Shown here: positions 54,956 through 64,000 of the stretch, piece after piece
How the letters are laid out: each line of letters opens with the position of its first letter
Numbering within the stretch: position 1 is the stretch's first letter
DNA from: Pseudomonas hydrolytica
GTDB taxonomy: Bacteria; Pseudomonadota; Gammaproteobacteria; Pseudomonadales; Pseudomonadaceae
NCBI RefSeq assembly: GCF_021495345.1
Contig: NZ_CP099397.1
Span: 4,967,001-5,031,000 of the forward strand
Length of the DNA stretch: 64,000 bases
Reading direction: 5' to 3'
Position numbers and translations under genes: made by a program
Notes under the pieces: generated by a model
Told to the model about the DNA's origin: nothing
Database searches by the model: none
Seen by the model: the letters and a program-made list of their open reading frames with translations, nothing else

Positions 54956-55184
54956 GCGTGCCTCTGGGCGAACGACGTAAAGGAGGGTGCCCGAACCCGC
55001 ATGCGCCCACATCCGCGGCAAAGCTGATGGATGAGTCAGTTCCATGGCAACGGCGCAGTCTAAACCGCGGCTTTGCGGGACGTAAGTCGCAGATGGTCGA
55101 GTTGCGCAAAAAATGGCGCAGCGCGGGCCTTGTCCGCCGGGGCAATGACTCAGGCGCAGCGCGATGAGCGCGGGCAACCGCAAC

Positions 55185-55210
55185 AAAAAAGCCCGCCGGT
55201 AGGGGCGGGC
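55185..55210 (-). terminator. rho-independent terminator of rpmBG
   Basis: Minus strand GCCCGCC-CCTACC-GGCGGGC followed by TTTTTTG, 24 bases after the rpmG stop. Confidence 0.85.
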
Positions 55211-55233
55211 TTCTTCGACAGGCAGCCGATCAA

Positions 55234-55389
55234 TTACTTGATCTTGGCTTCCTTGTACATCACGTGCTTGCGTACGACCGGATCGTATTTCTTGATTTCG
55301 ATCTTGTCAGGGGTAGTGCGCTTGTTCTTGTCGGTGGTGTAGAAGTGGCCGGTACCGGCGCTGGACACCAAACGGATCAGTTCACGCAT
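55234..55389 (-). CDS. rpmG: 50S ribosomal protein L33
   Basis: 51 residues, [17 protein letters not shown] at the start and [18 protein letters not shown] at the end: a standard L33 of Cys-free (zinc-independent) type. It is 10 bases downstream of rpmB in one operon and ends before a strong terminator. AGGAGAG precedes the ATG. Confidence 0.95.
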   Translation of the reverse strand: MRELIRLVSSAGTGHFYTTDKNKRTTPDKIEIKKYDPVVRKHVMYKEAKIK

Positions 55390-55399
55390 GACTCTCTCC

Positions 55400-55636
55400 T
55401 TAAACCTTTTCGCCGCGAGCGCGCAGCTCGGCCAGCACTACGTCGATGCCACGCTTGTCGATCACACGCATGCCCTTGGCGGATACGCGCAGACGCACGA
55501 AGCGCTTCTCGGACTCGACCCAGAAGCGATGGTGCTGCAGGTTCGGCAGGAAACGACGACGGGTTTTGTTGTTTGCGTGGGAAATGTTGTTCCCGGTTAC
55601 CGGACCCTTACCGGTAACTTGACAGACTCTCGACAT
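55400..55636 (-). CDS. rpmB: 50S ribosomal protein L28
   Basis: 78 residues starting [20 protein letters not shown], with [16 protein letters not shown] and [19 protein letters not shown]: full-length bacterial L28. It keeps only Cys5 of the zinc-ribbon cysteines, so it is the non-zinc type. First gene of rpmB-rpmG; its promoter is placed at 55784-55812. Confidence 0.96.
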   Translation of the reverse strand: MSRVCQVTGKGPVTGNNISHANNKTRRRFLPNLQHHRFWVESEKRFVRLRVSAKGMRVIDKRGIDVVLAELRARGEKV

Positions 55637-55783
55637 GCCTCAGCCCTCTAAAACCACATGCCCAACCCGGCATGGGTTGGCCGCTTAAACTCAATGTCAT
55701 TGGCGCTCGGCGCCGCGTTTCTCGAGGGTCTTACCGGGCGCACTGGACAGCGCAAGAACCGGGCCCCTAGAAAAGAGCGCTGC

Positions 55784-55812
55784 TTTATACCAGAAAGCCC
55801 TGGGAGCAACAA
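55784..55812 (-). promoter_or_regulatory. sigma-70 promoter of rpmBG
   Basis: Minus strand TTGTTG - 17 bases - TATAAA, close to consensus, 148 bases before the rpmB start. The intervening leader (55637-55783) is GC-rich with a GGTTGG hairpin near 55660-55680; no gene is seen in it. Confidence 0.6.
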
Positions 55813-55980
55813 GGGAAAACGCGGGAGAAAACGCATCGGCATAGGCCGCTCGCCCTCCGGGGCCGGGACCATGGGCCTTCGCTCGCGCTCGACCGCTCGT
55901 CGCCTTGTTTCGGTATTCATGCCCGCGCAAATCGACTAGGGTTGCAAGCTTAGCGTCCCACCGGGAACAAGGAGTTCGCC

Positions 55981-57558
55981 ATGCGCCTGCTGCTCGCCAC
56001 CTTGCTGTGCACCCCGATACTGGCCCAGGCCGCCACCCTCAGCGTTTGCACCGAAGCCAGCCCGGAGGGTTTCGACGTGGTGCAGTACAACTCGCTGACC
56101 ACCACCAACGCCTCGGCCGACATGCTGATGAACCGCCTGGTGGAGTTCGACGCCGAGCAGGGCAAGCTGCTGCCGAGCCTGGCGCGCAGCTGGTCGATCT
56201 CCGCCGATGGCCTGGTCTACGACTTCAAGCTGCGTGACGACGTGCCATTTCATCACAGCGCCGACTTCACGCCCAGCCGCAAACTCGACGCCCGCGACGT
56301 GCTGTTCAGCTTCCAGCGCATGCTCGACACCAAGCACCCCTGGCACCAGGTCGCCGCCAGCGGCTACCCGCACGCCCAGTCGATGCAGTGGCCGAGCCTG
56401 ATCGCCAAGCTCGAAGCGCCGGATGCGCACAGCCTGCGCATCACCCTGTCCCGCCGCGATGCCACCTTCCTCGCCACCCTGAGCATGGGCTTCGCCTCGA
56501 TCTACTCCGCCGAGTACGCCGACCAGCTGCTGGCCGCCGGCACACCGCAGAAGCTCAACAGCGCACCGGTAGGCAGCGGCCCGTTCGTCTTCGAGCGCTT
56601 CCAGAAGGACGCCGTGGTGCGCTACCGCGCCAATCCCGATTACTTCGCCGGCAAGCCGGGCGTGGACCGGGTGATCTTCGCCATCACCCCGGACAGCGCC
56701 GTACGCCTGCAGAAACTGCGCCGCGGCGAATGCCAGATCACCCTGTCGCCCAAGCCGCAGGACGTGCAGGCCATCGCCGGCGACGCCAGGCTGAAAAGCG
56801 CACAGACCGCGGCCTTCATGACCGCCTTCGTCGGCATCAACAGCCAGCATGCGCCGCTAGACAAGCCGCAGGTACGCCAGGCCATCAACCTGGCCTTCGA
56901 CAAGGCCAGCTACGTCAAGGCGGTGTTCGAGGGCAGCGCCGAGCCGGCCAGCGGGCCCTACCCGCCCAATACCTGGAGCTTTGCCCGCGAGCTGCCCGGC
57001 TATGCCCATGACCCGGCCAGGGCCCGCGCCCTGCTGGCCGAAGCCGGTCTGGCCGAAGGCTTCAAGACCACCATCTGGACACGCCCCAGCGGCAGCCTGC
57101 TCAACCCCAACCCCAGCCTCGGCGCGCAGCTGCTGCAGGCCGACCTGGCCAAGGTGGGCATCGCCGCCGAAATCCGCGTGATCGAGTGGGGCGAGCTGAT
57201 CCGCCGCGCCAAGGCTGGCGAGCATGATCTGCTGTTCATGGGCTGGGCCGGCGACAACGGCGATCCGGACAACTTCCTCACCCCGCAATTTGCCTGCGCC
57301 TCGGTCGAATCCGGCCTGAACTTCGCCCGCTACTGCGACGCGACGCTGGACAAGCTGATCGCCGATGGCAAGGCCAGCAGCGACCAGGCCGAACGCAGCC
57401 GTCTGTATCAGCAGGCGCAGACGCTCATTCAGGAGCAGGCCCTGTGGCTGCCGCTGGCCCATCCCACCGCCTTCGCGCTGCTCAGCGACAAGGTGCAGGG
57501 CTACAAGGTCAGTCCCTTTGGCCGGCAGAATTTTGCCTCGGTGCAGATGGCTCCCTGA
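55981..57558 (+). CDS. dipeptide/oligopeptide ABC transporter substrate-binding protein (DppA-like)
   Basis: 525 residues with a signal peptide (MRLLLATLLCTPILAQA). SBP_bac_5 fold: TEASPEGFDVVQYNS, DGLVYDFKLRDDVPFHHS, VGSGPFVFERFQKDAVVRY and MGWAGDNGDPDNFLTPQF, the last typical of DppA/SapA-type peptide binders, where the Asp contacts the peptide amino group. No permease genes adjoin, so it must work with components encoded elsewhere. AAGGAG lies just before the ATG. A small palindrome follows at 57571. Confidence 0.9.
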   Translation: MRLLLATLLCTPILAQAATLSVCTEASPEGFDVVQYNSLTTTNASADMLMNRLVEFDAEQGKLLPSLARSWSISADGLVYDFKLRDDVPFHHSADFTPSRKLDARDVLFSFQRMLDTKHPWHQVAASGYPHAQSMQWPSLIAKLEAPDAHSLRITLSRRDATFLATLSMGFASIYSAEYADQLLAAGTPQKLNSAPVGSGPFVFERFQKDAVVRYRANPDYFAGKPGVDRVIFAITPDSAVRLQKLRRGECQITLSPKPQDVQAIAGDARLKSAQTAAFMTAFVGINSQHAPLDKPQVRQAINLAFDKASYVKAVFEGSAEPASGPYPPNTWSFARELPGYAHDPARARALLAEAGLAEGFKTTIWTRPSGSLLNPNPSLGAQLLQADLAKVGIAAEIRVIEWGELIRRAKAGEHDLLFMGWAGDNGDPDNFLTPQFACASVESGLNFARYCDATLDKLIADGKASSDQAERSRLYQQAQTLIQEQALWLPLAHPTAFALLSDKVQGYKVSPFGRQNFASVQMAP

Positions 57559-57570
57559 GCCATCATCATG

Positions 57571-57591
57571 GTGGGCTAAAGCCCACCCTAC
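57571..57591. repeat. small palindrome GTGGGCTAAAGCCCACCCTA
   Basis: Stem GTGGGCT-AA-AGCCCAC between the convergent SBP and radC genes. Its GGGCTAAAGCCC core is identical to the inner hairpin of the attC sites at the left of the window. Confidence 0.6.
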
Positions 57592-57611
57592 GCACCGCAG
57601 GAGCGCCGCCC

Positions 57612-58286
57612 CTACATCCAGCCCTGCTCGGCCATCGACAGCGGCTCGCCGTCGCCGACGATGAAGTGATCGAGCACGCGCACTTCCACCAGCGCCAGCG
57701 CATCCTTGAGCCGCTGGGTCAGCACGCGGTCGGCCTGGCTGGGTTCGCAGATGCCGGATGGGTGATTGTGGGTGAGGATGACGGCCGCGGCATTGTTGGC
57801 CAGCGCTCGCTTGACCACCTGCCGCGGGTAGACGCTGGCGCTGTCGATGCTGCCGCGAAACAAGACTTCGAAGGCCAGCACGCGGTGCTTGGCATCGAGA
57901 AACAGACAGCCGAACACCTCGTGCGGCTCATGGCGCAGCTGCGCCTTGAGGTAATCGCGCACGGCCTGCGGGCTTTCCAGCGCCGAATCGCGACGCAGCC
58001 GCTCAGCCAGGTGCCGTCTGGCCATCTCCAGCACGGCCTGCAGCTGCGCGTACTTGGCCGGGCCCAGGCCCAAGTGCTGGCTGAAGTCGGGCAACTCCGC
58101 CTCGAGCAGCGCACGCAGGCTGCCGAACTCGGCGAGCAGCCGGCGCGCCAGATCCACCGCGCTGCAGCCGGACACACCGGTACGCAGGAAGATCGCCAGC
58201 AGTTCGGCGTCGGTCAGCGCGGCCGCGCCCTGCGCCAGGAGTTTTTCCCGCGGACGCTCCGCCGCGGGCCAGTCACGAATGCTCAT
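57612..58286 (-). CDS. radC: RadC-family (JAB/MPN) protein
   Basis: 224 residues: helix-hairpin-helix-like N-terminus (about 1-95; [19 protein letters not shown]) and JAB1/MPN metal-binding domain with the JAMM motif in [16 protein letters not shown] (His-x-His-x7-Asp). Despite the name, a DNA-repair role is not established; the JAMM site suggests hydrolase activity. The start at 58286 follows GGAGGTG. It is divergent from coaBC, a common Pseudomonas order. Confidence 0.93.
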   Translation of the reverse strand: MSIRDWPAAERPREKLLAQGAAALTDAELLAIFLRTGVSGCSAVDLARRLLAEFGSLRALLEAELPDFSQHLGLGPAKYAQLQAVLEMARRHLAERLRRDSALESPQAVRDYLKAQLRHEPHEVFGCLFLDAKHRVLAFEVLFRGSIDSASVYPRQVVKRALANNAAAVILTHNHPSGICEPSQADRVLTQRLKDALALVEVRVLDHFIVGDGEPLSMAEQGWM

Positions 58287-58426
58287 CGGGCACCTCCATG
58301 TCGAGCCAAGCGCCCGCTGCTCCGCTGCGGGCGCTGTGCTATCGTAGCCCATCTTTTTACACGGGGCCGGCCTGGGGAGGCGTTGGTCACGTGGCGCACA
58401 TCCACCGGTATATAAAAGGCAGGCCT

Positions 58427-59635
58427 ATGCAGCGGCTGTATCGCAAACGCATCATCGTCGGCGTGGGAGGCGGTATTGCTGCCTACAAGAGCGCCGAACT
58501 GGTTCGCCGGCTGAAGGATCAGGGCGCCGAAGTCCGCGTGGTCATGACCCAGGGCGGCCGCGAGTTCATCACTCCCCTGACCCTGCAGGCGCTCTCCGGC
58601 CACCCGGTTCATCTCGACCTGCTCGATCCCGCCGCCGAAGCCGCGATGGGCCATATCGAACTGGCGCGCTGGGCCGATCTGATTCTCATCGCCCCGGCCA
58701 CTGCCGACCTGATCGCACGCCTGGCCCAGGGTGTGGCCAATGACCTGCTGACCACGCTGGTACTGGCCACCGATGCCCCCATCGCCCTGGCACCGGCCAT
58801 GAACCAGGCCATGTGGCGCGACGCCGCCACCCAGGCCAACCTCGAACTGCTGCAAGACCGCGGCATGCGCCTGTTCGGCCCGGCATCCGGCAGCCAGGCC
58901 TGTGGCGATGTCGGCCTCGGCCGCATGCTCGAGCCCAACGATCTCGCCCAGCTGGCGGCCGACTGCTTCCAGCGCCAGGCGCTCGATGGCCTGCATATCC
59001 TGATCACAGCCGGCCCGACCCAGGAAAACATCGACCCGGTGCGCTACATCACCAACCACAGCTCCGGCAAGATGGGCTTCGCCCTGGCCGAAGCGGCCGC
59101 CGAGGCGGGCGCGCGGGTCACCCTGGTCAGCGGTCCGGTACACCTGCCGACGCCGGATCGGGTCAGCCGCATCGACGTGGTCAGCGCCCGCGACATGCTC
59201 GCCGCCTGCGAGGCCGCCATGCCCTGCGACGTGCTGATCGCCGCCGCCGCGGTGGCCGACTACCGCCCGGAAGTGGTCGCCCAGCACAAATTGAAGAAAG
59301 ACCCCAGCAGCGGCGAAGGGATGCTCCTGCAAATGGTGCGCAACCCGGATATCCTCGCCACCATCGCCGGCCGTGACGATCGCCCCTTCAGCGTGGGCTT
59401 CGCCGCGGAAACCGAGAACCTGCTGGAGTACGCCTCGCGCAAGCTGCGTGACAAGAATCTCGACCTGATCGTTGCCAATGATGTGGCCAACCCCAGCATC
59501 GGCTTCAATAGTGAAGAGAACGCCATCACCGTGATCGACCGCGAGCTGCAGCAAACCAGCTTCGCCCAGACCAGCAAGGGCAAGATCGCCCGTCAGCTGG
59601 TCACCCTTATCGCCGAACGACTGAACAAGAACTGA
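58427..59635 (+). CDS. coaBC: bifunctional phosphopantothenoylcysteine decarboxylase/synthetase
   Basis: 402 residues. N-terminal CoaC flavoprotein half (about 1-185; [39 protein letters not shown], active-site APAMNQAMW and [13 protein letters not shown] with Cys) and C-terminal CoaB half (about 188-402; [22 protein letters not shown], split, and AAVADYRPE). It makes phosphopantetheine for coenzyme A. The start at 58427 gives the family N-terminus; the frame reaches 58298. Operon with dut, 2 bases downstream. Confidence 0.96.
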   Translation: MQRLYRKRIIVGVGGGIAAYKSAELVRRLKDQGAEVRVVMTQGGREFITPLTLQALSGHPVHLDLLDPAAEAAMGHIELARWADLILIAPATADLIARLAQGVANDLLTTLVLATDAPIALAPAMNQAMWRDAATQANLELLQDRGMRLFGPASGSQACGDVGLGRMLEPNDLAQLAADCFQRQALDGLHILITAGPTQENIDPVRYITNHSSGKMGFALAEAAAEAGARVTLVSGPVHLPTPDRVSRIDVVSARDMLAACEAAMPCDVLIAAAAVADYRPEVVAQHKLKKDPSSGEGMLLQMVRNPDILATIAGRDDRPFSVGFAAETENLLEYASRKLRDKNLDLIVANDVANPSIGFNSEENAITVIDRELQQTSFAQTSKGKIARQLVTLIAERLNKN

Positions 59636-59637
59636 CC

Positions 59638-60093
59638 ATGCACGCTCTGCAAGCCAAGATCCTCGACCCTCGCCTCGGCCAGGAATTCCCGCTGCCGCAA
59701 TACGCCACGCCGGGCTCGGCCGGCCTCGATCTGCGCGCCATGCTCAAGGAGGACATCGTCCTCGAGCCGGGCCAGACCGTGCTGATCCCCACCGGCCTGT
59801 CGATCTACATCGGCGACCCCGGCCTGGCGGCAATGATCCTGCCGCGCTCGGGCCTCGGCCACAAACACGGCATCGTGCTCGGCAACCTGGTCGGCCTGAT
59901 CGACTCGGACTACCAGGGCGAGCTGATGGTGTCGTGCTGGAACCGCGGCCACACGCCATTCACCATCGCCATCGGCGAGCGCATCGCGCAGCTGGTGCTG
60001 GTGCCGGTGGTGCAGGCGCATTTCGAACTGGTCGAGCAGTTCGACGAGACCCAACGCGGCGCCGGCGGTTTCGGCCACTCCGGCAGCCACTGA
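59638..60093 (+). CDS. dut: deoxyuridine 5'-triphosphate nucleotidohydrolase
   Basis: 151 residues with the five dUTPase motifs: [54 protein letters not shown] and the C-terminal [11 protein letters not shown] arm. It hydrolyses dUTP to dUMP, protecting DNA from uracil. It starts 2 bases after the coaBC stop. Confidence 0.97.
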   Translation: MHALQAKILDPRLGQEFPLPQYATPGSAGLDLRAMLKEDIVLEPGQTVLIPTGLSIYIGDPGLAAMILPRSGLGHKHGIVLGNLVGLIDSDYQGELMVSCWNRGHTPFTIAIGERIAQLVLVPVVQAHFELVEQFDETQRGAGGFGHSGSH

Positions 60094-60130
60094 CCCCCAT
60101 TCCCCACAGGACCCGCCGAGGAGCACCTGC

Positions 60131-62722
60131 GTGAAACTCTTCAAGCGTACCGCCAAGGAAGCCGACACCCTTTCCAGCCTTGCTCCCGACCTGCCCGAGA
60201 GCAAGCGGGCCAAGCCCTCGCTGGGCCCACTGCTGCCCGGCCTGCTGGCCGCATTGATCGGCGTGGCCGCCGGCGGCGCCCTGCTCTGGCTCGCCCAGAG
60301 CAACAGCGAGCAGGCACGCCAGGCCGAACTGGCGCAGGCCATCGGCAGCAGCCAGGCCGCCGCCGTGCAGCAGGCGCTGAAGCAGCTGCAGGCCGACAGC
60401 CTCGCCGCCGCGCGTAACCCTGATCTGCTGCAAGCCCTGCAAAGCGCCGACAGCCTGCGCATCGGCGATGCCGAGCGGCGCCTGGGCTACTGGGACGGCG
60501 TGGTCGATGCTCACCTCAATCGCCGCGGCGAGGCGGTGCAGAACACCAGCCGCCCCGCGCCGATGAACTTCGCCGGCCTGGACATGCTGCGCCGCGCCGA
60601 AAGCGGGCAACAACCGGCAGTCGAGGCGTACCGCGTCGGCCAACGCTGGCTGGCCTACAGCGCCGTGGCGCTGCGCCTCGGCGACAACCAGCCGGCGCAG
60701 GGCACTCTGCTGCTGGCCGTCGACCTGCAGCGTCTGCTCGCCGCGCTGCCGCCGCTGCCGGCCGAGCTCGGCCAGGTGCAGCTGGTGCAGCAGTTCGCCA
60801 ACACCCCGGCGCAGGTCCTGCTGCAACGCGGCCAGGCGGGCGATGGCGCGGCGCAGACCTTTCCCACCGGCAGCCCGTACTGGACCATCAGTTTCACCCC
60901 CGGCCCGGGCCTGACCGGCGGCGGTGTACCGCCACTGCTGCTCGGCCTGGCCGCGCTGCTCGCCCTCGGCGGTGCGCTGATCGCCCTGATGCTGGTGCAA
61001 GGCGCGATGCAGCGGCGGGTAAACAGTGACGCGCAGCAACTGGGGCAAATGCTCAAAGAACTCTCTGCGGGTAAAAACGTCAAAGCCTTCAGCCTGAGCC
61101 TCCCGGCCCTCAATGGTCTGGCCCAGAGCCTGGCACGCCTGCCACGCCGTAACGGCGCAGAAGGCACCAGCAGTACCCCCGCGAAAGGAACAGTCGCGGC
61201 CCCCACCACTCAGCCAGCCCCCAAGCCTGCCGAGCTGGTAGACCCGCTGTTCCAGGACACCGATATCCTCGATATCGACATTCTCGATGAAGACCAGGAT
61301 CTCCTGGGACTGGAGCAGAGCCCCGCAATGACTACTAGCCAAAGCGTCCCGAAACTTCCCGCCGACATTTTCCGCGCCTATGACATCCGTGGCGTGGTGG
61401 GCGATACCCTGACCGCCGAATACGCCTACTGGATCGGCCGCGCCATCGGTTCGCAGAGCCTGGCTCAGGGCGAACCCAAGGTCATCGTCGGCCGCGACGG
61501 TCGTCTGTCCGGCCCCGAACTGCTGCAACAACTGGTACAGGGCCTGCTCGACTGCGGCTGCGAGGTCACCGACATCGGCATGGTGCCGACCCCCGTGGCG
61601 TACTTCGCCGCCAACGTACTGGAGGGCCGTTCGGCCGTGATGCTGACCGGCAGCCACAACCCGCCGGACTACAACGGCTTCAAGATCATCATCGCCGGCG
61701 ACACCCTGGCCAACGAGCAGATCCAGGCGTTGAAGACCCGCCTGGACAACAACGACCTGGCCACGGGCGTCGGCAACGTGCAGCAGGTCGACGTGCTGCA
61801 GCGCTACTTCAAGACCATCCGTGACGACATCGCCCTGGCCAAGCCGCTCAAGGTGGTGGTCGATTGCGGCAATGGCGCGGCCGGCGTGATCGCCCCGCAA
61901 CTGATCGAGGCGCTGGGCTGCAGCGTCATCCCACTGTTCTGCGAAGTGGACGGCACCTTCCCCAATCACCACCCGGACCCGGGCAAGCCGGAGAACCTGG
62001 TCGATCTGATCGCCCGCGTGAAAGCCGAGAACGCCGACCTCGGCCTGGCCTTCGACGGCGACGGCGACCGCGTCGGCGTGGTGACCAACACCGGCAACAT
62101 CGTCTACCCCGATCGCCTGCTGATGCTGTTCGCCAAGGACGTGGTATCGCGCAACCCGGGCGCCGACATCATCTTCGACGTCAAATGCACCCGTCGCCTG
62201 ACTCCGCTGATCAGCGGCTACGGCGGCCGCCCGGTGATGTGGAAGACCGGCCATTCGCTGATCAAGAAGAAGATGAAGGAAACCGGCGCGCTGCTGGCCG
62301 GCGAGATGAGCGGCCACATCTTCTTCAAGGAGCGCTGGTACGGCTTCGACGACGGCATCTACAGCGCCGCCCGTCTGCTAGAAATTCTCAGCCTGGACAA
62401 GCGCAACGCCGAGCAGGTGTTCAGCGCCTTCCCCAGCGACATCTCCACCCCGGAAATCAACATCCAGGTGACCGAGCAGAGCAAGTTCCCGCTGATCGAG
62501 CGCCTGCAGCGCGAGGGTCAGTGGGGCGAAGCCAACCTCACCAGCATCGATGGCGTGCGCGTCGACTATCCCAAGGGCTGGGGCCTGATCCGCGCCTCCA
62601 ACACCACGCCGGTGCTGGTGCTGCGCTTCGAGGCCGACACCCAGGAGGAACTGGAGCGTATCCAGGACGTGTTCCGCAACCAGCTGCTCAAGGTCGCCCC
62701 CGATCTGCAACTGCCCTTTTGA
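60131..62722 (+). CDS. algC: phosphomannomutase/phosphoglucomutase AlgC with N-terminal membrane sensor-like region
   Basis: 863 residues. The N-terminal 400 or so are an added region: helix (about 33-55), periplasmic-like part (about 56-270; QAELAQAIGSSQAAAVQQAL), second helix (about 272-294), then a Pro/Thr-rich and acidic linker (TDILDIDILDEDQDLLG). The C-terminal 463 residues are classic AlgC: FRAYDIRG, active Ser in MLTGSHNPPDYNG, metal loop FDGDGDR, sugar loop GEMSGHIFF and RASNTTPVLVLR. It supplies mannose-1-P and glucose-1-P for alginate, LPS and rhamnolipid. An internal ATG at 61328 would give the short form. Confidence 0.94.
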   Translation: MKLFKRTAKEADTLSSLAPDLPESKRAKPSLGPLLPGLLAALIGVAAGGALLWLAQSNSEQARQAELAQAIGSSQAAAVQQALKQLQADSLAAARNPDLLQALQSADSLRIGDAERRLGYWDGVVDAHLNRRGEAVQNTSRPAPMNFAGLDMLRRAESGQQPAVEAYRVGQRWLAYSAVALRLGDNQPAQGTLLLAVDLQRLLAALPPLPAELGQVQLVQQFANTPAQVLLQRGQAGDGAAQTFPTGSPYWTISFTPGPGLTGGGVPPLLLGLAALLALGGALIALMLVQGAMQRRVNSDAQQLGQMLKELSAGKNVKAFSLSLPALNGLAQSLARLPRRNGAEGTSSTPAKGTVAAPTTQPAPKPAELVDPLFQDTDILDIDILDEDQDLLGLEQSPAMTTSQSVPKLPADIFRAYDIRGVVGDTLTAEYAYWIGRAIGSQSLAQGEPKVIVGRDGRLSGPELLQQLVQGLLDCGCEVTDIGMVPTPVAYFAANVLEGRSAVMLTGSHNPPDYNGFKIIIAGDTLANEQIQALKTRLDNNDLATGVGNVQQVDVLQRYFKTIRDDIALAKPLKVVVDCGNGAAGVIAPQLIEALGCSVIPLFCEVDGTFPNHHPDPGKPENLVDLIARVKAENADLGLAFDGDGDRVGVVTNTGNIVYPDRLLMLFAKDVVSRNPGADIIFDVKCTRRLTPLISGYGGRPVMWKTGHSLIKKKMKETGALLAGEMSGHIFFKERWYGFDDGIYSAARLLEILSLDKRNAEQVFSAFPSDISTPEINIQVTEQSKFPLIERLQREGQWGEANLTSIDGVRVDYPKGWGLIRASNTTPVLVLRFEADTQEELERIQDVFRNQLLKVAPDLQLPF

Positions 62723-63652
<930 letters not shown>

Positions 63653-63680
63653 CGGCGGCCGCTACGCGGCCATCTGATGA

Positions 63681-63744
63681 CCCTCTCCCCCGGGAGAGGG
63701 TATTGCAAGCGCACCGGCAAACCGGTGCGCACGGCGCACCTACG
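63681..63744. repeat. palindrome and REP fragment after argB
   Basis: CCCTCTCCCCCGGGAGAGGG (perfect palindrome, 63681-63700), then CGCACCGGCAAACCGGTGCG and a GGTGCGCACGGCGCACCTAC REP (63709-63744). The rest of 63653-63859 shows no gene. Confidence 0.65.
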
Positions 63745-63859
63745 AGATGACGCCGACCATCGAGCGGGCTTATCGCAGCCCATCGGCACGGCGACTCGCG
63801 CTTGCCGCAATCCTCCTCAGGATGCACGCTCGCCAGGCCACCTTCATCAAGGAACGCCC

Positions 63860-64000
63860 ATGAGCAGCCTGCCCGAACTCAGCCAGTTCAGCTTCTTCCA
63901 CCCCCTGCGGGTGCGCTGGGCCGAGGTCGACCCGCAAAGCATCGTCTTCAACGGCCATTACCTGACCTACGCGGACGTCGCCATCACCGAATATTTCCGC
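63860..64000 (+). CDS. acyl-CoA thioesterase, hot-dog fold (YbgC/4HBT-like), partial
   Basis: First 47 residues only, cut by the window edge. LRVRWAEVDPQSIVFNGHYLTYAD carries the 4HBT motif RWxEVDP..VFNxxYL, in which the Asp and Asn are at the active site. AAGGA lies 6 bases before ATG. Likely hydrolyses an acyl-CoA or acyl-ACP; substrate not predictable from this part. Confidence 0.85.
   Translation, partial: MSSLPELSQFSFFHPLRVRWAEVDPQSIVFNGHYLTYADVAITEYFR

Noticed and set aside
55648..55920. 90-codon minus-strand frame upstream of rpmB
   Set aside because: Arg/Pro-rich, crosses the rpmBG promoter, no ribosome-binding site; leader DNA rather than a gene.
59960..62317. 785-codon minus-strand frame over algC
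   Set aside because: Antisense to dut/algC; no recognisable domain.

Overview
The window is GC-rich chromosomal DNA from a Pseudomonas, most likely the mendocina/pseudoalcaligenes/stutzeri side of the genus. Evidence: the housekeeping block rpmG-rpmB / radC / coaBC-dut-algC-argB, the oscA-sbp-cysTWA order, OprD-type porins, several Pseudomonas-style REP palindromes, and an integron cassette array with Pseudomonas-type attC sites. No rRNA, tRNA, CRISPR or prophage genes were seen. Species assignment is inference.

Layout. 1-2003: the distal end of a chromosomal integron array, with four near-identical attC sites and AT-richer cassettes (unknown protein, membrane protein, GNAT acetyltransferase, truncated Imm42-like protein). 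2206-11142: a sulfur-scavenging island, with a minus-strand porin/SBP/permease/ATPase set opposite a plus-strand second SBP, an SfnB/DszC-like flavoenzyme, a periplasmic rhodanese and a YeeE/TsuA-like thiosulfate permease. 11320-13471: MFS transporter and methyltransferase. 13595-16315: modABC behind a ModE-like operator. 16281-16893: a tandem array in which the last 35 bp of modC, fused to a REP palindrome, is repeated; one inverted copy lies at 25.1 kb. 16954-22778: a degenerate sigma-54-type AAA+ protein and a small hydrolase, divergent from oscA-sbp-cysTWA (sulfate uptake). 22836-28626: assorted genes (MmyB-like regulator, secreted protein, DUF962 protein, Crp-like regulator, PhoD-like phosphatase).

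28669-40078 is the most coherent and interesting part. It holds 3-hydroxybutyrate dehydrogenase, an OprD porin, a secreted tannase-fold esterase, a PAS-AAA-Fis sigma-54 activator in one operon with a TRAP transporter, and an extracellular PHB depolymerase. Sigma-54 promoters precede the porin, the esterase and the TRAP operon (a weaker one precedes the depolymerase), and each has upstream copies of the inverted repeat TGTCC-N8-GGACA. Three of these transcripts also carry AANAANAA Hfq/Crc motifs beside the ribosome-binding site. I read it as a self-contained regulon for breaking down extracellular polyhydroxybutyrate and importing and oxidising 3-hydroxybutyrate.

40147-50690: MFS pump with divergent LysR, a putrescine-type gamma-glutamylation pair, a chemoreceptor with a C-terminal sensor-like domain, AraC regulator plus oxidoreductase, and a fatty acid desaturase. 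50874-54955: a GGDEF-EAL membrane protein overlapping tail-to-tail with a REC-HDOD protein. 55185-64000: ribosomal proteins L33/L28, a dipeptide-type SBP, radC, coaBC, dut, long algC, argB and the start of a thioesterase.
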